Source: Neofusicoccum parvum (taxonomy: Eukaryota; Ascomycota; Dothideomycetes; Botryosphaeriales; Botryosphaeriaceae). Taken from it: a stretch of 64,000 bases of DNA. The position numbers were made by a program, and so were the translations under genes. The notes beneath the pieces are model-generated. The model saw only the letters and a list, made by a program, of their open reading frames with translations. It was not told the DNA's origin and ran no database searches. Positions 1 through 11,807 of the stretch are shown piece after piece. The DNA lies in assembly GCA_020912385.1 (NCBI GenBank), contig CP087221.1, positions 992,001 to 1,056,000 of the forward strand, written 5' to 3'. The first letter of the stretch is position 1, and the number at the start of each line of letters is the position of its first letter.

Positions 1-1729
1 GAGTCCCCGAGAAAGAAGAGGGAAACGGCTCCAGTGAAGGTAGAGGGGCGCGATCGAGTGTTGCAGTGAATGGGAGAGCGTGGTTTTGGTAAGGAAGGAG
101 GACGGAACGCCGCTTTGTGCGCAGCCACTTCGTATGCGAGCGGCAGGAGATGTATCTTGCGAAAGCCAACGGTCTGGCAGGCTGAGCTGCCGTTCTTATA
201 GGGTTGCTTGAACTTGGGGATTGGGCCAGGGCGCCCGCAGTCTGCCACGTGCCCGTGCTTCATGGAGGGGTGGTTTCAAGCGCTGTCACGTCGGGGTCGG
301 CGAGAGGCGACTGCCCAGGATGGCTGGAAGCTCTCAGCCTCCGCCTGCTTCCATGAGTTTTCCGGAAGCTCTTGGCAAGCCGTCGATGACGCAAGAGCAT
401 GCCGGAGAGGAGTTGTGACAACGTCTGCATTGAGTTGTGTATGTAGTCTCCCTTCGGCCGACCCGAATGACGTGATTCCAACTGGTCCTCCAAACAGCTT
501 GTATGAACTTTAACATCGTTATGTACAACCCCGGTCCGCAAAGATGACGCTTCTTCATCACGCCCCATACCCCAAACACCGCCACATATCACCATTTCCC
601 TACGCCTTTGCCATTCTCATCACATGCCCTGGCCAGATTTACATCTTCAGACGACTACGAGTGTGTGGTCCCCGCTGAAATAATACTCCTGCCGCGCAAA
701 ACAAATTGGATAGCTCGAGATACGGCCAAGTAGAAGTAGTCATCCGGATTTCATGAGTTCCAGCCGCCGGCTCACTGATCATGCAGACCTCGCAGATCTT
801 ACACGTGGTACGGAAGCTCGGCGCGGCTGAAGCTGCTCCCGTCGCTGCTTGCTACGTCGTGTCCTTGCTCGGAGACCTCGGTGCTGACTGTAGAGGAAAT
901 GCTGCCGGTGCCGTTCGGACCGGCGCCAGCGGGCTTCCGTGGCGTGGGGCTGGCGTTCTGATAGTTGAAACTGAATAAGGAGACCACGAGGAAGGCTTTC
1001 GGGGCGTAGGCGCAGATGAGTTCGTATGTGTAACGAGCTGCGGCTCTCTCAGGTGGGGTGGAGTCTTATATTTGCAGGTCAGCCTTGCGAGACTACAATC
1101 CTTCGCAGGCATGGAACTAACGTGGGTTGCCTTGTCCGGCCCTTCGTTTCCTAAGCAAGGAGAACAGTGCAACAAGGGCCGCGGGTACGGCCAACACAAG
1201 GGTGATGATGTTGATGGTGCTCATGGTGATATCTATGTGTGCCATTGTCAGCGAAATTTCCCCAGTGAATGGTCAGCGTACCGTAAGCGTAGATGCTTGC
1301 TGGTTTTTCGGTGGCCTCGAGGCTCACGGCGCGATAGCAATTCAATTAATTAGGGAGCAAGTGGGACAGGCCAGGCGAAAACAGAAGGGCGCGGTCAACG
1401 TTTGCGGCAAACCGGTAGAGTGAATTGAAGAATGGAGAGGGAAGTCGAGGGTACGTCGGCTTTATACTCGTGCTTGAGAAAACACCGCCACATTTCGCAG
1501 CCAACATCCAAGACTGCCGTGCTGTCGCAATTGGGAGGTGATCGGCCGTTGTCCGAGCTGGGACGGGTTTTGCTTGGGTGGGTGGAGGAGCCGCACGCTG
1601 GCACTGGTCCCTTGTAGATGATTTTGGGGGCCGCTCATACCTACGCGGCCGTGCGCATTCACATGCGTCGCGCAAGGAAAACAACCATCTCGCAGCGAGA
1701 ACACATCTTCCGAACCACGCCTTCAAGCC
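1..1729. other. Intergenic, no gene recognised
   Basis: Short open frames occur on both strands, but none has a convincing start context, domain, or splice-consistent extension. Composition is mixed and no tandem repeat stands out. It may contain the flank of a gene lying left of the window. Confidence 0.5.
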
Positions 1730-2126
1730 ATGCGCAATCGCGCTGCAGCACGCGCAAGCCTATCTGCCGCCGGCTCGGCATTGCACAATGCCCGATTATC
1801 CGCCATGGCAGCGACGGAAGCTCTGTGATCGGGTGCCGCACAGCCAACGACCGAGGAACAACAGGCGAGAATAGACCGAGTTGTCGCTCGTCCAAAGCAT
1901 CATAGAGCTCTACGATAAGGCCCTTAGCCAATCTACCCCCGCTGAGCTGAAGGCAGTCATGTATTCGACCCAACAGACGACCAACGACATCAACAAGGAC
2001 ACCGCTACCATCAGGCGCACGCCTGAGACCATCAGCTCGGCCGGCTCCCGAGTGCAGCGCACTACTCAGCAGTCTCCCGCAACCAGGGCTTATACAAAGC
2101 ATCAGACCGAATCCGACCCGTTATAG
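1730..2126 (+). pseudogene. Broken ORF remnant (in-frame stop plus frameshift)
   Basis: From the ATG at 1730 a frame reads MRNRAAARASLSAAGSALHN and on to MAATEAL, hits TGA at 1826-1828, then continues in the same frame as QPTTEEQQARIDRVVARPK. Near 1899 the protein-like reading moves to another frame, IIELYDKALSQSTPAELKAV, which stays open to a stop at 2126. The pieces read like one helical, Gln/Thr-rich polypeptide interrupted by one stop and one indel. No intron fits: the only GT...AG that would remove the stop is about 19 nt long. I do not recognise the family. A degenerate gene copy is the simplest explanation; chance open frames are the alternative. Confidence 0.3.
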
Positions 2127-2993
2127 CTCAAGCAGGTTAAAGCGTCGAAGTGTGTAGGGCCAGGGCACTCTCCAGAATTCTCCCTCACCACCTTCGCATG
2201 ACGCATGATCGCCAAGCCCTCTCCTCCCTTTTTCAAGCTGATAGAATCTACAGCCTCTCATATGGCGAACAGCACTTTCTCCGTGTTGTTGCCTTGGGTT
2301 TGCCTGGTGTCGTTTCCAACATCTCACGCCGAAACCTGGCGGAACAACCACCCACACGTCCTAATGTTTTGCACCACCGTTTCGCAAACATTTCAACCCT
2401 CTTCTAGCAACAATTGTGACCGGAGAGAGCATCATCCGGAGATGCCAAGTATCCTCTTCGCTAAAAGATTCGGCTAGCACAGCACTTGGCGCTTCACTAC
2501 AGTGCTGACAGTCAACGCTATACATATGCATAAACGCCTTCTGAAACAGCCGGGTGCCATGGAACGTCTTGAGGCTTGGCTGGAAGTTGCTCTGAAGAGG
2601 GAGACGCCGTTTGGGATAGCAATGGTGACGCCAAGGTGCGGTGAGCAGGAGCATTCTAGACTTGCCTTGCGACATGACCAAACGTCAGAGAGAGACACTC
2701 GTCCACTACGATGGGAGTGTATAAAGACGAAGGCTCGGCGTCTGTCTCTGAAGAATCATCATCCACCTGCAGGACAGTCTTTCCAGCTTACTTTCGCTAC
2801 TTCCAAACAACCACTTTCGCTTCAACAGTCAATCCTACCAACAACCAAACACTTCTTTCGTTACAAACTCCACGGTTGACCCGATCCACCAATCCACTCA
2901 TTCACTCCACCCCAACTGCCGGTCGATTCGATCCCAACCCAACAAAAAAAACAACATCCAACCTCCACCAAACCCCTCCAACCAACCACCACC
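2127..2993. other. Intergenic / 5' region of the repeat-protein gene
   Basis: No gene seen. The last 250 bases before 2994 become strongly C/A-rich on the plus strand, typical of a fungal 5' leader, downstream of a TATAAA at 2720. Confidence 0.5.
2720..2725 (+). promoter_or_regulatory. TATA-like box for the repeat-protein gene
   Basis: TATAAA lies 274 bp upstream of the ATG at 2994 and is followed by a CA/CT-rich stretch suitable as a transcribed leader. Position and context only; no experimental support. Confidence 0.3.
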
Positions 2994-3923
2994 ATGCACT
3001 TCACCACCCTCCTCCTCCTCCTCACCGCCGCCGCCACCACCCCCACCACCAACGCCGCCGCCCTCGTCCGCCGCGCCCCCACCGCCAACCCCCCCTCCAC
3101 CCCGCCCTACCCCGTCCTGCCCCGCCACCCCGACCGCGCCAACGCCACCCTGTCCGCCATCGCCAACGGCACCGCCCTGGACGGCATGAGCAACGAGAGG
3201 CACGGCGGCGCGCAAGGCGCGGGCGGCATGAGCGGCTGGCTGGAGGGCCTGCTGGGGATGCTGGCGGGCGGGAGGGGCGGGCATGGGCGCGGTGGCGAGG
3301 GCACGGGCGCGGCTGCGGAGTCTGGCGCTGGGGAGGCTGGGGCGGGCGAGGGGGCGGCGGAGAGCGGTGCGTCTGAGGGGGGTGCGGCTGAGGGAGGGGC
3401 TTCTGAAGGTGGTGCTTCTGAGGGTGGAGCATCGGAGGGCGGTGCTTCTGAGGGTGGTGCTTCTGAAGGAAGTGCGTCTGAAGGAAGTTCTGGCGCTGGA
3501 GAGTCTGGAGCAGCAGAGGGCGCTGGTTCTGAGTCTGGTTCCGAAGGTACTGGCGCCGAGAGCGGAGCATCTGAGGGTGGTGCATCTAAGGGAAGCACTG
3601 GGGAGAAGGGAAGTGGCTCTGAATCTGGTTCTGAAGGAGCTGGTGCGGAGGGTGCTGGATCCGAAAGTGCTGGTACCGAAAGCGGAGCAGCTAAGGGGGC
3701 GGGTGCATCTGAGGGAGGAGCGGCTGAAGGGGGAGCATCTGAGGGAGCAACAGCTGAAAGTGGAACTCCTGAGAGTGGAGCAACTGAGGGTAGCGCTCAT
3801 GGCGCTGAAGCTGAGGGCGCTGGAGCGGAGTCTGGCACTGGGGGTGAGAGCACTGGCGCAGAGGGCGCGGCTGCCGGCAAAAGCTCCACCGCTCGCAGGC
3901 GGGCCACCACTTGGTTTGCTTGA
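2994..3923 (+). CDS. Secreted Gly/Ala/Ser/Glu-rich repeat protein
   Basis: Single-exon gene of 309 codons. The ATG sits in an ideal CACC-ATG context after a CA-rich leader. Residues 1-22 form a signal peptide (MHFTTLLLLLTAAATTPTTN) followed by an Arg-Arg site that could be cut by a Kex2-like protease. Residues about 60-85 hold a short Gly/Met-rich segment. From about 100 to 295 the protein is a low-complexity array of EGGAS / EGAGAES-type units, rich in Gly, Ala, Ser and Glu, hence acidic and probably unstructured. The C-terminus is basic (STARRRATTWFA) and lacks a hydrophobic tail, so no GPI anchor is indicated. No catalytic domain is visible. A cell-wall or extracellular-matrix role is inference only. 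The opposite strand is also open here (2898-3929), a by-product of the repeat codons; signal peptide and leader favour this strand. Confidence 0.7.
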   Translation: MHFTTLLLLLTAAATTPTTNAAALVRRAPTANPPSTPPYPVLPRHPDRANATLSAIANGTALDGMSNERHGGAQGAGGMSGWLEGLLGMLAGGRGGHGRGGEGTGAAAESGAGEAGAGEGAAESGASEGGAAEGGASEGGASEGGASEGGASEGGASEGSASEGSSGAGESGAAEGAGSESGSEGTGAESGASEGGASKGSTGEKGSGSESGSEGAGAEGAGSESAGTESGAAKGAGASEGGAAEGGASEGATAESGTPESGATEGSAHGAEAEGAGAESGTGGESTGAEGAAAGKSSTARRRATTWFA

Positions 3924-5584
3924 TTTCATACTTTTGATCCATCTGATGTAGAGCGTTAGAGCAATAGACTTGATTTTACTGTTTGTCCATCATCTTTCCA
4001 ATCTCCATACTCATACCTATTTGATCTTCATGCAACAATTTTGATACTGTTAATTCCACAAGACTGTAGAATTATTCCTATTGATTCCGAGGCGGAGTAG
4101 CTAGCAAAAAATTGTGCAGCTATACTTATGCAAAAGCACATATTAGTTGGTGTTGGAAAGAATTACAATGATCGCAGTGTTGTTTGTAAACGAAAGAAAA
4201 ATACAACTGCTTATCGAGACTATCCCTGGGTAGACAACACCGACAGATAACTAAACAGCAAACACAAATCGTCCTCCATACCCCCACACAACCCTGACAA
4301 CCCGAGAATAAACCCACCAGATCGAGGAATTTACCCCACTTGCACCGGAAACCTCCATCCCACTCCCGCCCCCCAACTACTCCAAAACCACTCTCAATCC
4401 GCGAAGCCCTAACATTACTCAAGCACCACCAACCCCTCTTTCCTGCTAAACTCTTTACGCCCTACCCGTCGAACCCACGCACCTCGGCTGAAGCCCCGAC
4501 CCGCGCCGCGCGAAGCCCAAAGCACTTAACGCTCAGAGTTTTCCCGGTTAGACTTTGCCGTGCCGCGATTGCTGCCTGTTGCTGCTTACGCCAGCATGAC
4601 TACTGCTGCTGCGCGAAGAAGCTGCCGCACGTGTTGTTTGACCAAGCCGAGTAGCGGCATGCTTAAAGATCCTTCGCCGCGTGCAAGCTTCTTTTAAGGT
4701 TCACGGTCTCGGATACATGACGTGTTGGGCGCGAAGTCAATTGCGCAAAATTTTGACTTTTTGCGGGACGGCATGGCGCCTGCGAAACGGTAAACAATAA
4801 TGGCCAGCAGAGGGGCCAGACCGCAAAAGCCTAAAAGGCAGACGAAAGTCCAAGTGGAATGTCTGACGGGCACGGCGGGCGCTTGAGAAGATGCTATGTT
4901 TCGAGTTACTCTTCATTCAATTCCCCAGCTACCTGCGCTAAGTATATGTAAAAACGCGACCCCAAAAAGCTACCTACTAAACTACCTACAAATGCCCAGA
5001 TTTCAAAACTTCAAATAACGGAAACGAAATGATACTCCGCAGCAGCCCTTCTCGTCTTTCTCTCCCCCCTTTCCCTTTCCTGCCCTCCTTATTTTATCTA
5101 ATAGATAAACGATGAAAACTTTCGTGCCAATCTTAGCCAAGCAATGGGGTATGGATATACAGAAGCGGAGGTAGACAGGTAGAAGAAAAGTGGGTCGTCA
5201 CCGAAAACAATAGGAAAATATCCCAAGATGAATGCCAGTCTTTGTTTGGAGCGCAGAGAGAAGAGAGTCGTAACGGGTCGTGGTTGATCATCTGATTTCA
5301 CAGAATTGAGGAAACCATGAAGAACGCGTAAAGGGTATATAGCCGACCAGCAGAGACAAATCTGCTTGAAAAACACAAGAGATAAAAAAAAAGTTGGGTA
5401 ACAAAGGCGAAGCAAGCATCGCGATGGTACGAAGCCAAAAAGCAAATCACGTCAGATGAGAGAGGATGTGAGAGATTGGACAGAAAAATGCAAGCGAGTC
5501 AGACCGAGGTGAGATAAGGGGGAGAGGAGAAAGATGTGGGGCTGAGGCGGCGCTTGGAGGATGAGACAGGAGTCGGGCGGGCGC
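3924..5584. other. Intergenic, no gene recognised
   Basis: The plus-strand repeat gene and the minus-strand SAM-PH gene converge here, so both 3' UTRs must lie in it. It is more AT-rich than its flanks at 3930-4250 and 4890-5450. No RNA gene or repeat recognised. Confidence 0.5.
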
Positions 5585-8218
5585 TTAGATGGCGTTGCCG
5601 TTGACTTCGACCTCGTAGCCCTCGCCCTTGGCCTTTAGTGCCTTGGCCAGCATGAGCTCGCGCATCCAGTCAATGCGCTCGTCGCGAGTCTTGACCGCAA
5701 AGTGATGGGTCTTGCCGTGCGCCACCGCCTTCTTGACGACACGCCTCTCCTCGCCAGGCGGGCCGGTCGGCACGAGCTGGAAGGTGAAGGCTGCGCCAGG
5801 CGGGCCGCTGCCCTCGCCCTCTTTCTTGTTGGCGAGCTTGAGGCTCTTGAGCTTGGCAGCGAGCTTGTTGGATGCAATCGAGCTGCAAGCGACGGCATAC
5901 TCGTCGACGTCAATGGTGTCAAGAGCCATAGCCTCCGGCACCTCAGAGGCGTGCATGGCAAGCCGCGTGCCAGTCAGACGGAAGTGCTGATCTTGCCACT
6001 CGTGCCGCAGCAGGCGAGTGCGGCGCTTCTTCATCCAACCAGCGTGGTTGACGCCCGCATACTGTGGGTGAGCGTGAGCATGCTGCGCCTCATAACGTGC
6101 AAGCAGGTGCTGCTTCAAGTCGTCTGACGCAGAAGACGAAGCCGCCGAGTGTTTGGCTTGTTGTTGATCCCTCAGCGCCTGCGCGGCCGAGGGCGGAGGG
6201 TACTGTCCGGATGCGCTGTCTTGCAGCGTCGTCGCGGAGTACTCCGGGTCAGAGCTCGGGCTGAAGACTTCGCCCTCGTGCACCGGCGGCATGGCGAAAG
6301 AGGGGCGTTGCCAAGCAGCAGCGCGCGACAAGTTGCTGCTGCGCTGTATAGGATCGCGATATTGCATGCTCGGCGGCACCGACTGGCTCACGTCGCGCGA
6401 CACCGGGCCAATGCTCATGTGCGTCACCGGGACGTCCATTTCGGATGCGGGAGTGCCAAAGCGGTAGAGACCAGGAGAGGCATTGGCGGTGCGGCACGGG
6501 GAAAAGGTATTGACGTACTCGCCGGGATGAGCCTGCTGAGGAGCGTAGTATGGTTGTGCAGAGTTGGAGCGGGGGATCTGCAGCTTCGGCAAGCTCCTCA
6601 GGTTTGGATTGGGCTGAGTTTCCGAGGGCGGCTGAAGAGGGGGGAACATCTCCAAGGGAGGCGTTGTAGAGCGCTCATCCTGGTACTGCTGCATCTGCAG
6701 CGGCTCCATGTGCTGCAGGTTCAGGAACTGCTTGACGTTCTCCTGGGGATCGCGCTGCTCGACGCAGCGCAGCGACTCCTCGGTTGGCTGAGCGAACTCA
6801 GGCAACTGACCCGGGCCAAGGAGATCAGAGGATGCAACGACAGAGGGCAATGCATCGGAAGTCGGGCGGTACACGTTGTCGACGACCTTGCCCGCAACGC
6901 CAGCATTGCCGGGGTCTCCCGCAATAAAGATGTGGCCTCCCTTCTCAGGCGAGACGGGGAAGCCGTGCTCTTGCTGCAGCCGCTGGTACAGACGCTGCTG
7001 CTTCCGCCACTTGTGACAGCGCTCGCCCTTTGCGCACTTGTGCGGCTTGGGCAGGAGCTGCTCAATGGCCACAATGGACACGGACTCGGCGGGCGTGATG
7101 ACGTCGTCGCCGTGTCTGTGCTTGCGTCCTCTGCGCTTGCGGTGGCCGCCGGGCGTGGTCGGCGACATGGCACCGTCGTTGCCATCCTCACAGTCGCCGC
7201 GCTGGTGTCGCGCCTTCGAGTGGTCACGGGTGCGCGACTTGTCTCGGGTGCGCGACTGGTCGCGGGTGCTGCGCGACCGGTTGAGGCCGGTCGGGGGGCG
7301 GCTGATGTCTTGGAAGGGAGTGGGGACGGGGCTGACTCGGCCGTCGTTGCCCCTGAGGGCGTCGATGTGGTTCCACAACTGATGCCTCTTGCCGAACGAG
7401 GGAATCTCCAGCTCCTTCAGGTCCTCGAACTGCATGTCGAGCAGCACGGCGCCAGTGATGTCGTGCCGCTCGAACTTCTCAATGATCGCGTCCTCGAAGC
7501 CCAGACTCGCCATCCACGCGGCCACCTGCTGCGCGGACCAGCACCGCACGTCGAACTCGTCGTCCTCGTCGTCGTCGTGGTCGGAGTACTCGTGCGGGTC
7601 GTACGAATAGGCGTGCGGCACCGGCGTCGGCTCGTCTCTGAAGGCGGTTTCGGCTCGGAAGGCGGTCTCGGCTCTGGGCGGCTGGTGTTTCGGCAGCAGC
7701 GGCGACATCTGCAGCGCGTACTCGTAATTGAATTCCGCCGACGACAGCGACGACCGGAACAGGTGCGGCCCCCTCGGCCCGTCCACGGGCTTGACCTCGG
7801 GCATCTGCTGCTGGAACGGGAAGTCGAACTGGAAGTGCCGGCTCGAGTGCGGCGTGGGCACCTCGTCGTAGGTGGATATGGTCGTCTGGCTCTTTCTGCT
7901 GTCGTTCTGCGCCGGTCAGCAGGCCCGCGCGGGGGCATTGGGGGCGGTGCGACGCGACTTACCGAGTCGAAGCTGAACTTGGGCGACTGCGCGTCCTCCT
8001 CGAACTCGCTGGACTCGTCCTCGAAGTCGGTGTCAAAGATCTCGGTGGCCTCCGACAGCGGCCGCGGCTTGTCGGAGCGCACGGCAAAGAAGGGCTGCAT
8101 CTTGCCGCGCTGGAACATCTCCACGCCCGGCGGCAGCGGCGTGATGGGGGTTTGTGCCTCCTGCATGGCGAGGTTAGGACAGCGGCGGGGGCGGGCGGCG
8201 TGGCGGCAGACGTACCAT
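5585..8218 (-). CDS. SAM and PH domain protein
   Basis: Three exons on the minus strand: a start exon that is only the ATG (8218-8216), then 8160-7963 and 7906-5585. Introns 8215-8161 (55 nt) and 7962-7907 (56 nt) have GTACGT and GTAAGT donors; the product is about 840 residues. An ATG at 8166, in frame at the end of intron 1, could serve instead. The N-terminus is acidic. A SAM domain lies near residues 187-250 (VRCWSAQQVAAWMASLGF, then KRHQLWNHI). A long Pro/Gln/Ser-rich linker with a basic Arg/Lys tract follows, and a C-terminal PH domain (GWMKKRRTRLLRHEWQDQHF ... DERIDWMREL) covers about 690-825. SAM plus PH recalls yeast Boi1/Boi2, polarity scaffolds that bind phosphoinositides and Cdc42, but no SH3 domain is seen here. 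A membrane-associated signalling scaffold is inferred. Confidence 0.85.
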
Positions 8219-11200
8219 GGTGTTGAGGCAGGCGCGCCGTTGAGCGCGGGAGGAAACACTGGAGCGGGCTACGTGGACCGGTGAGGCAGTCGGGAGTGGG
8301 AGTTTTCTCGAGCGTAGATCTACATGGGTCACGGAAGCGGCAGCGCACGACGGAAACACGTATACGGGCCCTGCGGGCGGTGGGCGCTCTCGCGGGTTTT
8401 AGTATGCTGTTTGCGCGGCAGGAGGGCTCTGCGCGGGCTCAGCATGAGACGCCGGGCTCTCCAATTGCGAGCGAGCGGCAGATGCGGTGTGGTCGCATCG
8501 GCGGGAGCAGACGAGGTTGGCCGGTCGCGCACATCGCGCTGGCCAGTGCCGTGCGGCGGGCAGCGCGGAAGGGCCGCCCAGGCACGCCGCTCCGCCAATC
8601 CGCGGGCGGCTTGCGCGCTGCGGGCGCTGACTGGGCTGTCGAGTCGGCGCTTAAATAGGGCAGCACAAGCAAGATCCCCGCGGCGGGCGCCCATTCGCCC
8701 GGCCCTGTGAGGCTGGAGCGCCTCGCCGCCGCATCGGGGTCGTTTTGCGGCGTATTAATAGCGGGCGTCACGCGCCAAGCCCAGGGATCCCCAGGAAGGC
8801 CCGTCTGTCGTGCCGAAGCGAGACGCGGGACGACGAGGAGCGTGCGAGGCGTGCAGCGTGGCTGCCATGGCCTTCCCGTTTTCTGCCAGCTGCTCCTGTG
8901 CCACTACCTCGACATGCGCATGCGACGCGCGATCCATGGAGCGTTGGAACATTGGGACTTCGTGTGCGACTCGCGCGCCCTGGCGGCGGGGCGGCGGGCG
9001 GCGCGCAGGCCAGCTAGAGCGCGGGCGGCGGGCGCGCCGCGAGGGATCAACGGCCGGAGGCTGGTGGCTCGCGAGCTTTGCCGTGCGTGCTTGCGTGACT
9101 TGGGATCTTGGGCGGCGGCCCGCTGCTGGTTGGCCAGCCCTCGATCTGATCTCGCGCGCGCCGGTGCCGCACCGCAGCCTCGCGCCGCGCGTGGCAGGAA
9201 AATTGGAAGCCGCTGCGCAGCACTCGCAGACCGCAAAAGGGGCGTTGGGTGCTGGGCAGCAATGGGAATGTGGGCGGGGCGCCTCTCGGCCGGGGGGCGA
9301 CGACGCGAGCTGCGCAGGAAACGTGCCTGCGTCATCCGGAAGCAGCTTCCCCGAGCCGCCGCGAGTCGAGCGCCGCCACGCCTCAGGCACTGAACTGCAC
9401 CGCAGCCCCGCTGCTGGCTGCTGGCTGCTGGCTGCGGGCTGCACTCTGCGCGCGGCCGCGTCAATATCGCCAACCTCAATCAAACATCGCCCGATTTGCA
9501 ATCTCCACGCCGGCCGCCGTATCCTGCGTACCACCAGCCGGGCGCGCGCACCGCAGAGCAGCTGTGACGACGCCGCCATCCAATGTGCTGCATCCAGAGC
9601 CTCGGGTCCAGACCGCTCCTTCACGTAGCACCGCCCAAGCTCCGCTCTGGCGGCGGTGACCACGCGAGCGGCCAACCAGCCTGCGAACGCCTCCCCCATC
9701 TTCTCACATGACTGGCAGCGCCATGCGGCCCAGTCCACTTCTATCCACCCGGTGCGACCAAGACAGCAAAAACTCTGCCGGCGGGGCGGCCATCGCGAGG
9801 ATTGCCAGCCTCTGCGCTCATGCCAGGCCGCCTGCGCCGGGTTGCGGGTACGACGCTCTGCGTGCTCCACCTTGATGACTCTCTGCTGTGTATCGTCGCC
9901 CGCCCGTCCGCTTCCGTGCGCATGCTTTGATCGTGCCGTCACGCAGCACTCAAGCCTCGACGTTGGGAACGGTTGGCAGCAAAAGAAGCGTTCGCTCGGA
10001 GATTGTGCTGGCGATGGATCCCATGCCCGGTGCCAGCGCACCCCGCCATTTGCGTGTTCGCTCGTCCATTCGCCGTCAGACCACTGCGCCCAGCAGCAGC
10101 TCCGAGAATCGCCCCGCGAAGCTCGCAACAGTGAGGCTTCCAGCAGGATTTTTGTCAAATAGCCACCGCTGCCGCGACAAGAGCGGCCACTGAGTCACCC
10201 GCGCGATGAGTCGACCGCATCGGAAGTCGTCGTCTCCAATTTACCAGCGTCACGGGAGGCCTCGAGTCAGGTGGGTACGTATCGCGCGGCGCGCATTCGC
10301 TGGACGAGGTCAGCCGGGCATATTAGGAAATTTTGCTGGGACCCAATCAGCGCACGCCGTTTGCCAGCGCCACGACGCTGAGCGGCGCGGGCTAATTATG
10401 GGCGCGCCCGGCGCCTAATTAGCAGGCAATGGGCGTCCCGATCGGGGCAATTAGCTCGCTTTATTTTGGTCGGCCGCGGCGAGCGGGCCCTGGTCCCTGC
10501 CAGCTCAATCTCTTCCTTGCACCCCACACCCGTTGGGCTGCGCGATTGGCAGAGACGGCAGCGCCCGAGGCGCATGGTCCCCAGCCTAAACTGGCGGAGC
10601 GAGAGCTTGTCATGCACCACGCACCACCATCACATCGCGCGCAGCCAACGATTGCTGGGAATACCACGGAGTTCCAGCCGGCCAGGCCTGTCATGGCTGG
10701 GGAGCGTCGCCTGGCGTTGCCGGATCCACCTCCACGGCCGATATCGTTGCAGGGTTGCACCAGTCTGCTCTGTACGCCAAACCCGCCCGGCCTCCTTCCT
10801 CAACCGCACCGTGCTGTCTTGGATGGCCCAGATGCTGTGCCCGCGCGAACTCTGTCGGTCTGGCTCGCGGGCGCGGCTCGCCGACTCGGTCATACGCCCC
10901 AGCCCCCGCCGCGGTCTCACAGGCAGGCCGCCTTCCTCCTTCGGCCGCTGGCACGTCCGGCCCGTGGTACAGCACGCAGTGACAGCAGCGGCGTCATCGG
11001 CGTCCGCATTGGCAATATTCATGCGTTGTGATCGCCATTGATCATCTCGAGTAACGGGCGGCCCGCTAAGCCCTCCAGCGCACGCTGCAAGTATTCCCCT
11101 GATGCATGCAACCTGCTGCTGGCGGCAGCGACTCAAGCGAAGCCAAGGAAGTAAGATCACTATCACGACATTTTTTCCCGCAAATGCCCCAAGAGGGAGC

Positions 11201-11807
11201 CCTTCTGCGGCCGCCTGCGAGGCTAAACCCTATCTCGTTTCTCCTCCGCACCCTGCCTTGGCAGATCGGCCCAGGGAAGATAGCCGGTCGATAGCTGTCC
11301 GCCGACCGAGCGTACCCCTCTTCAGCGCACAGGCCGGAGGGGGGCTCGCCGCGGCGGCTCTCAAAAATAGCGTGCATTCGTGCAGGTGGCCCGGGCTTGA
11401 GTGACGAGCAACCAACCATCTGCCCGCCACCAATCGCGCGCGCCCGTCGCCCTCCATCGTGGCACCCGGGCGGGCCTCCCCAGCCTCCGGAGCTAGCCCG
11501 CTGCACGCCTCTAAGAATAGATGTGGAGCTATTAGCTGCCTTTTGCACGCTTTCCGGCGCATATAAGGTACTCGCCCGCACCGTCCTGGGAAGGCAGCAG
11601 CATCGGCCTGAATAATTTGCCCTCTTTTTTCTGTTCTTACCTCCAGTCCCAAAGTCCGCGGGTCAGACTTTGGTTTTCAATCATTAATCTAATAGTGTTC
11701 CGCTTGATCCTCACTGTCCCTTACGGATCCCTCCCGCCGTGCATTAGCGGCATTGCGCATTGCATTGTTTTATCGGCTTCTTATAAACACCGTCCCAGTA
11801 CTTCCCG
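8219..11807. other. Long GC-rich intergenic region
   Basis: About 3.6 kb between two outward-pointing genes (SAM-PH to the left, Zn2Cys6 regulator to the right). It has many overlapping open frames on both strands, including a 467-codon minus-strand one at 8755-10158, but all are low-complexity Arg/Ala/Ser/Pro translations with no domain, as expected from high GC. Polypyrimidine tracts at 11618-11650 may belong to the leader of the downstream gene. It probably holds promoter and long 5' leader sequence. Confidence 0.5.
9410..9442. repeat. Heptanucleotide tandem repeat
   Basis: Three exact copies of GCTGCTG (9410-9430), then GCTGCGG and GCTGC. A small satellite in non-coding GC-rich DNA. Confidence 0.7.

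Noticed and set aside
2898..3929. 343-codon minus-strand frame opposite the repeat protein
   Set aside because: Ser/Arg/Leu/Thr repeats mirror the plus-strand array; no signal peptide or start context, whereas the plus strand has both.
6149..8284. 711-codon plus-strand open frame
   Set aside because: It lies wholly antisense to the SAM-PH gene, spans that gene's introns and reads as Arg/Leu/Val low-complexity sequence without any domain.
8755..10158. 467-codon minus-strand open frame in the GC-rich gap
   Set aside because: Trp/Arg/Ala-rich random-looking translation, several overlapping rival frames on both strands, no motif; expected from high GC.
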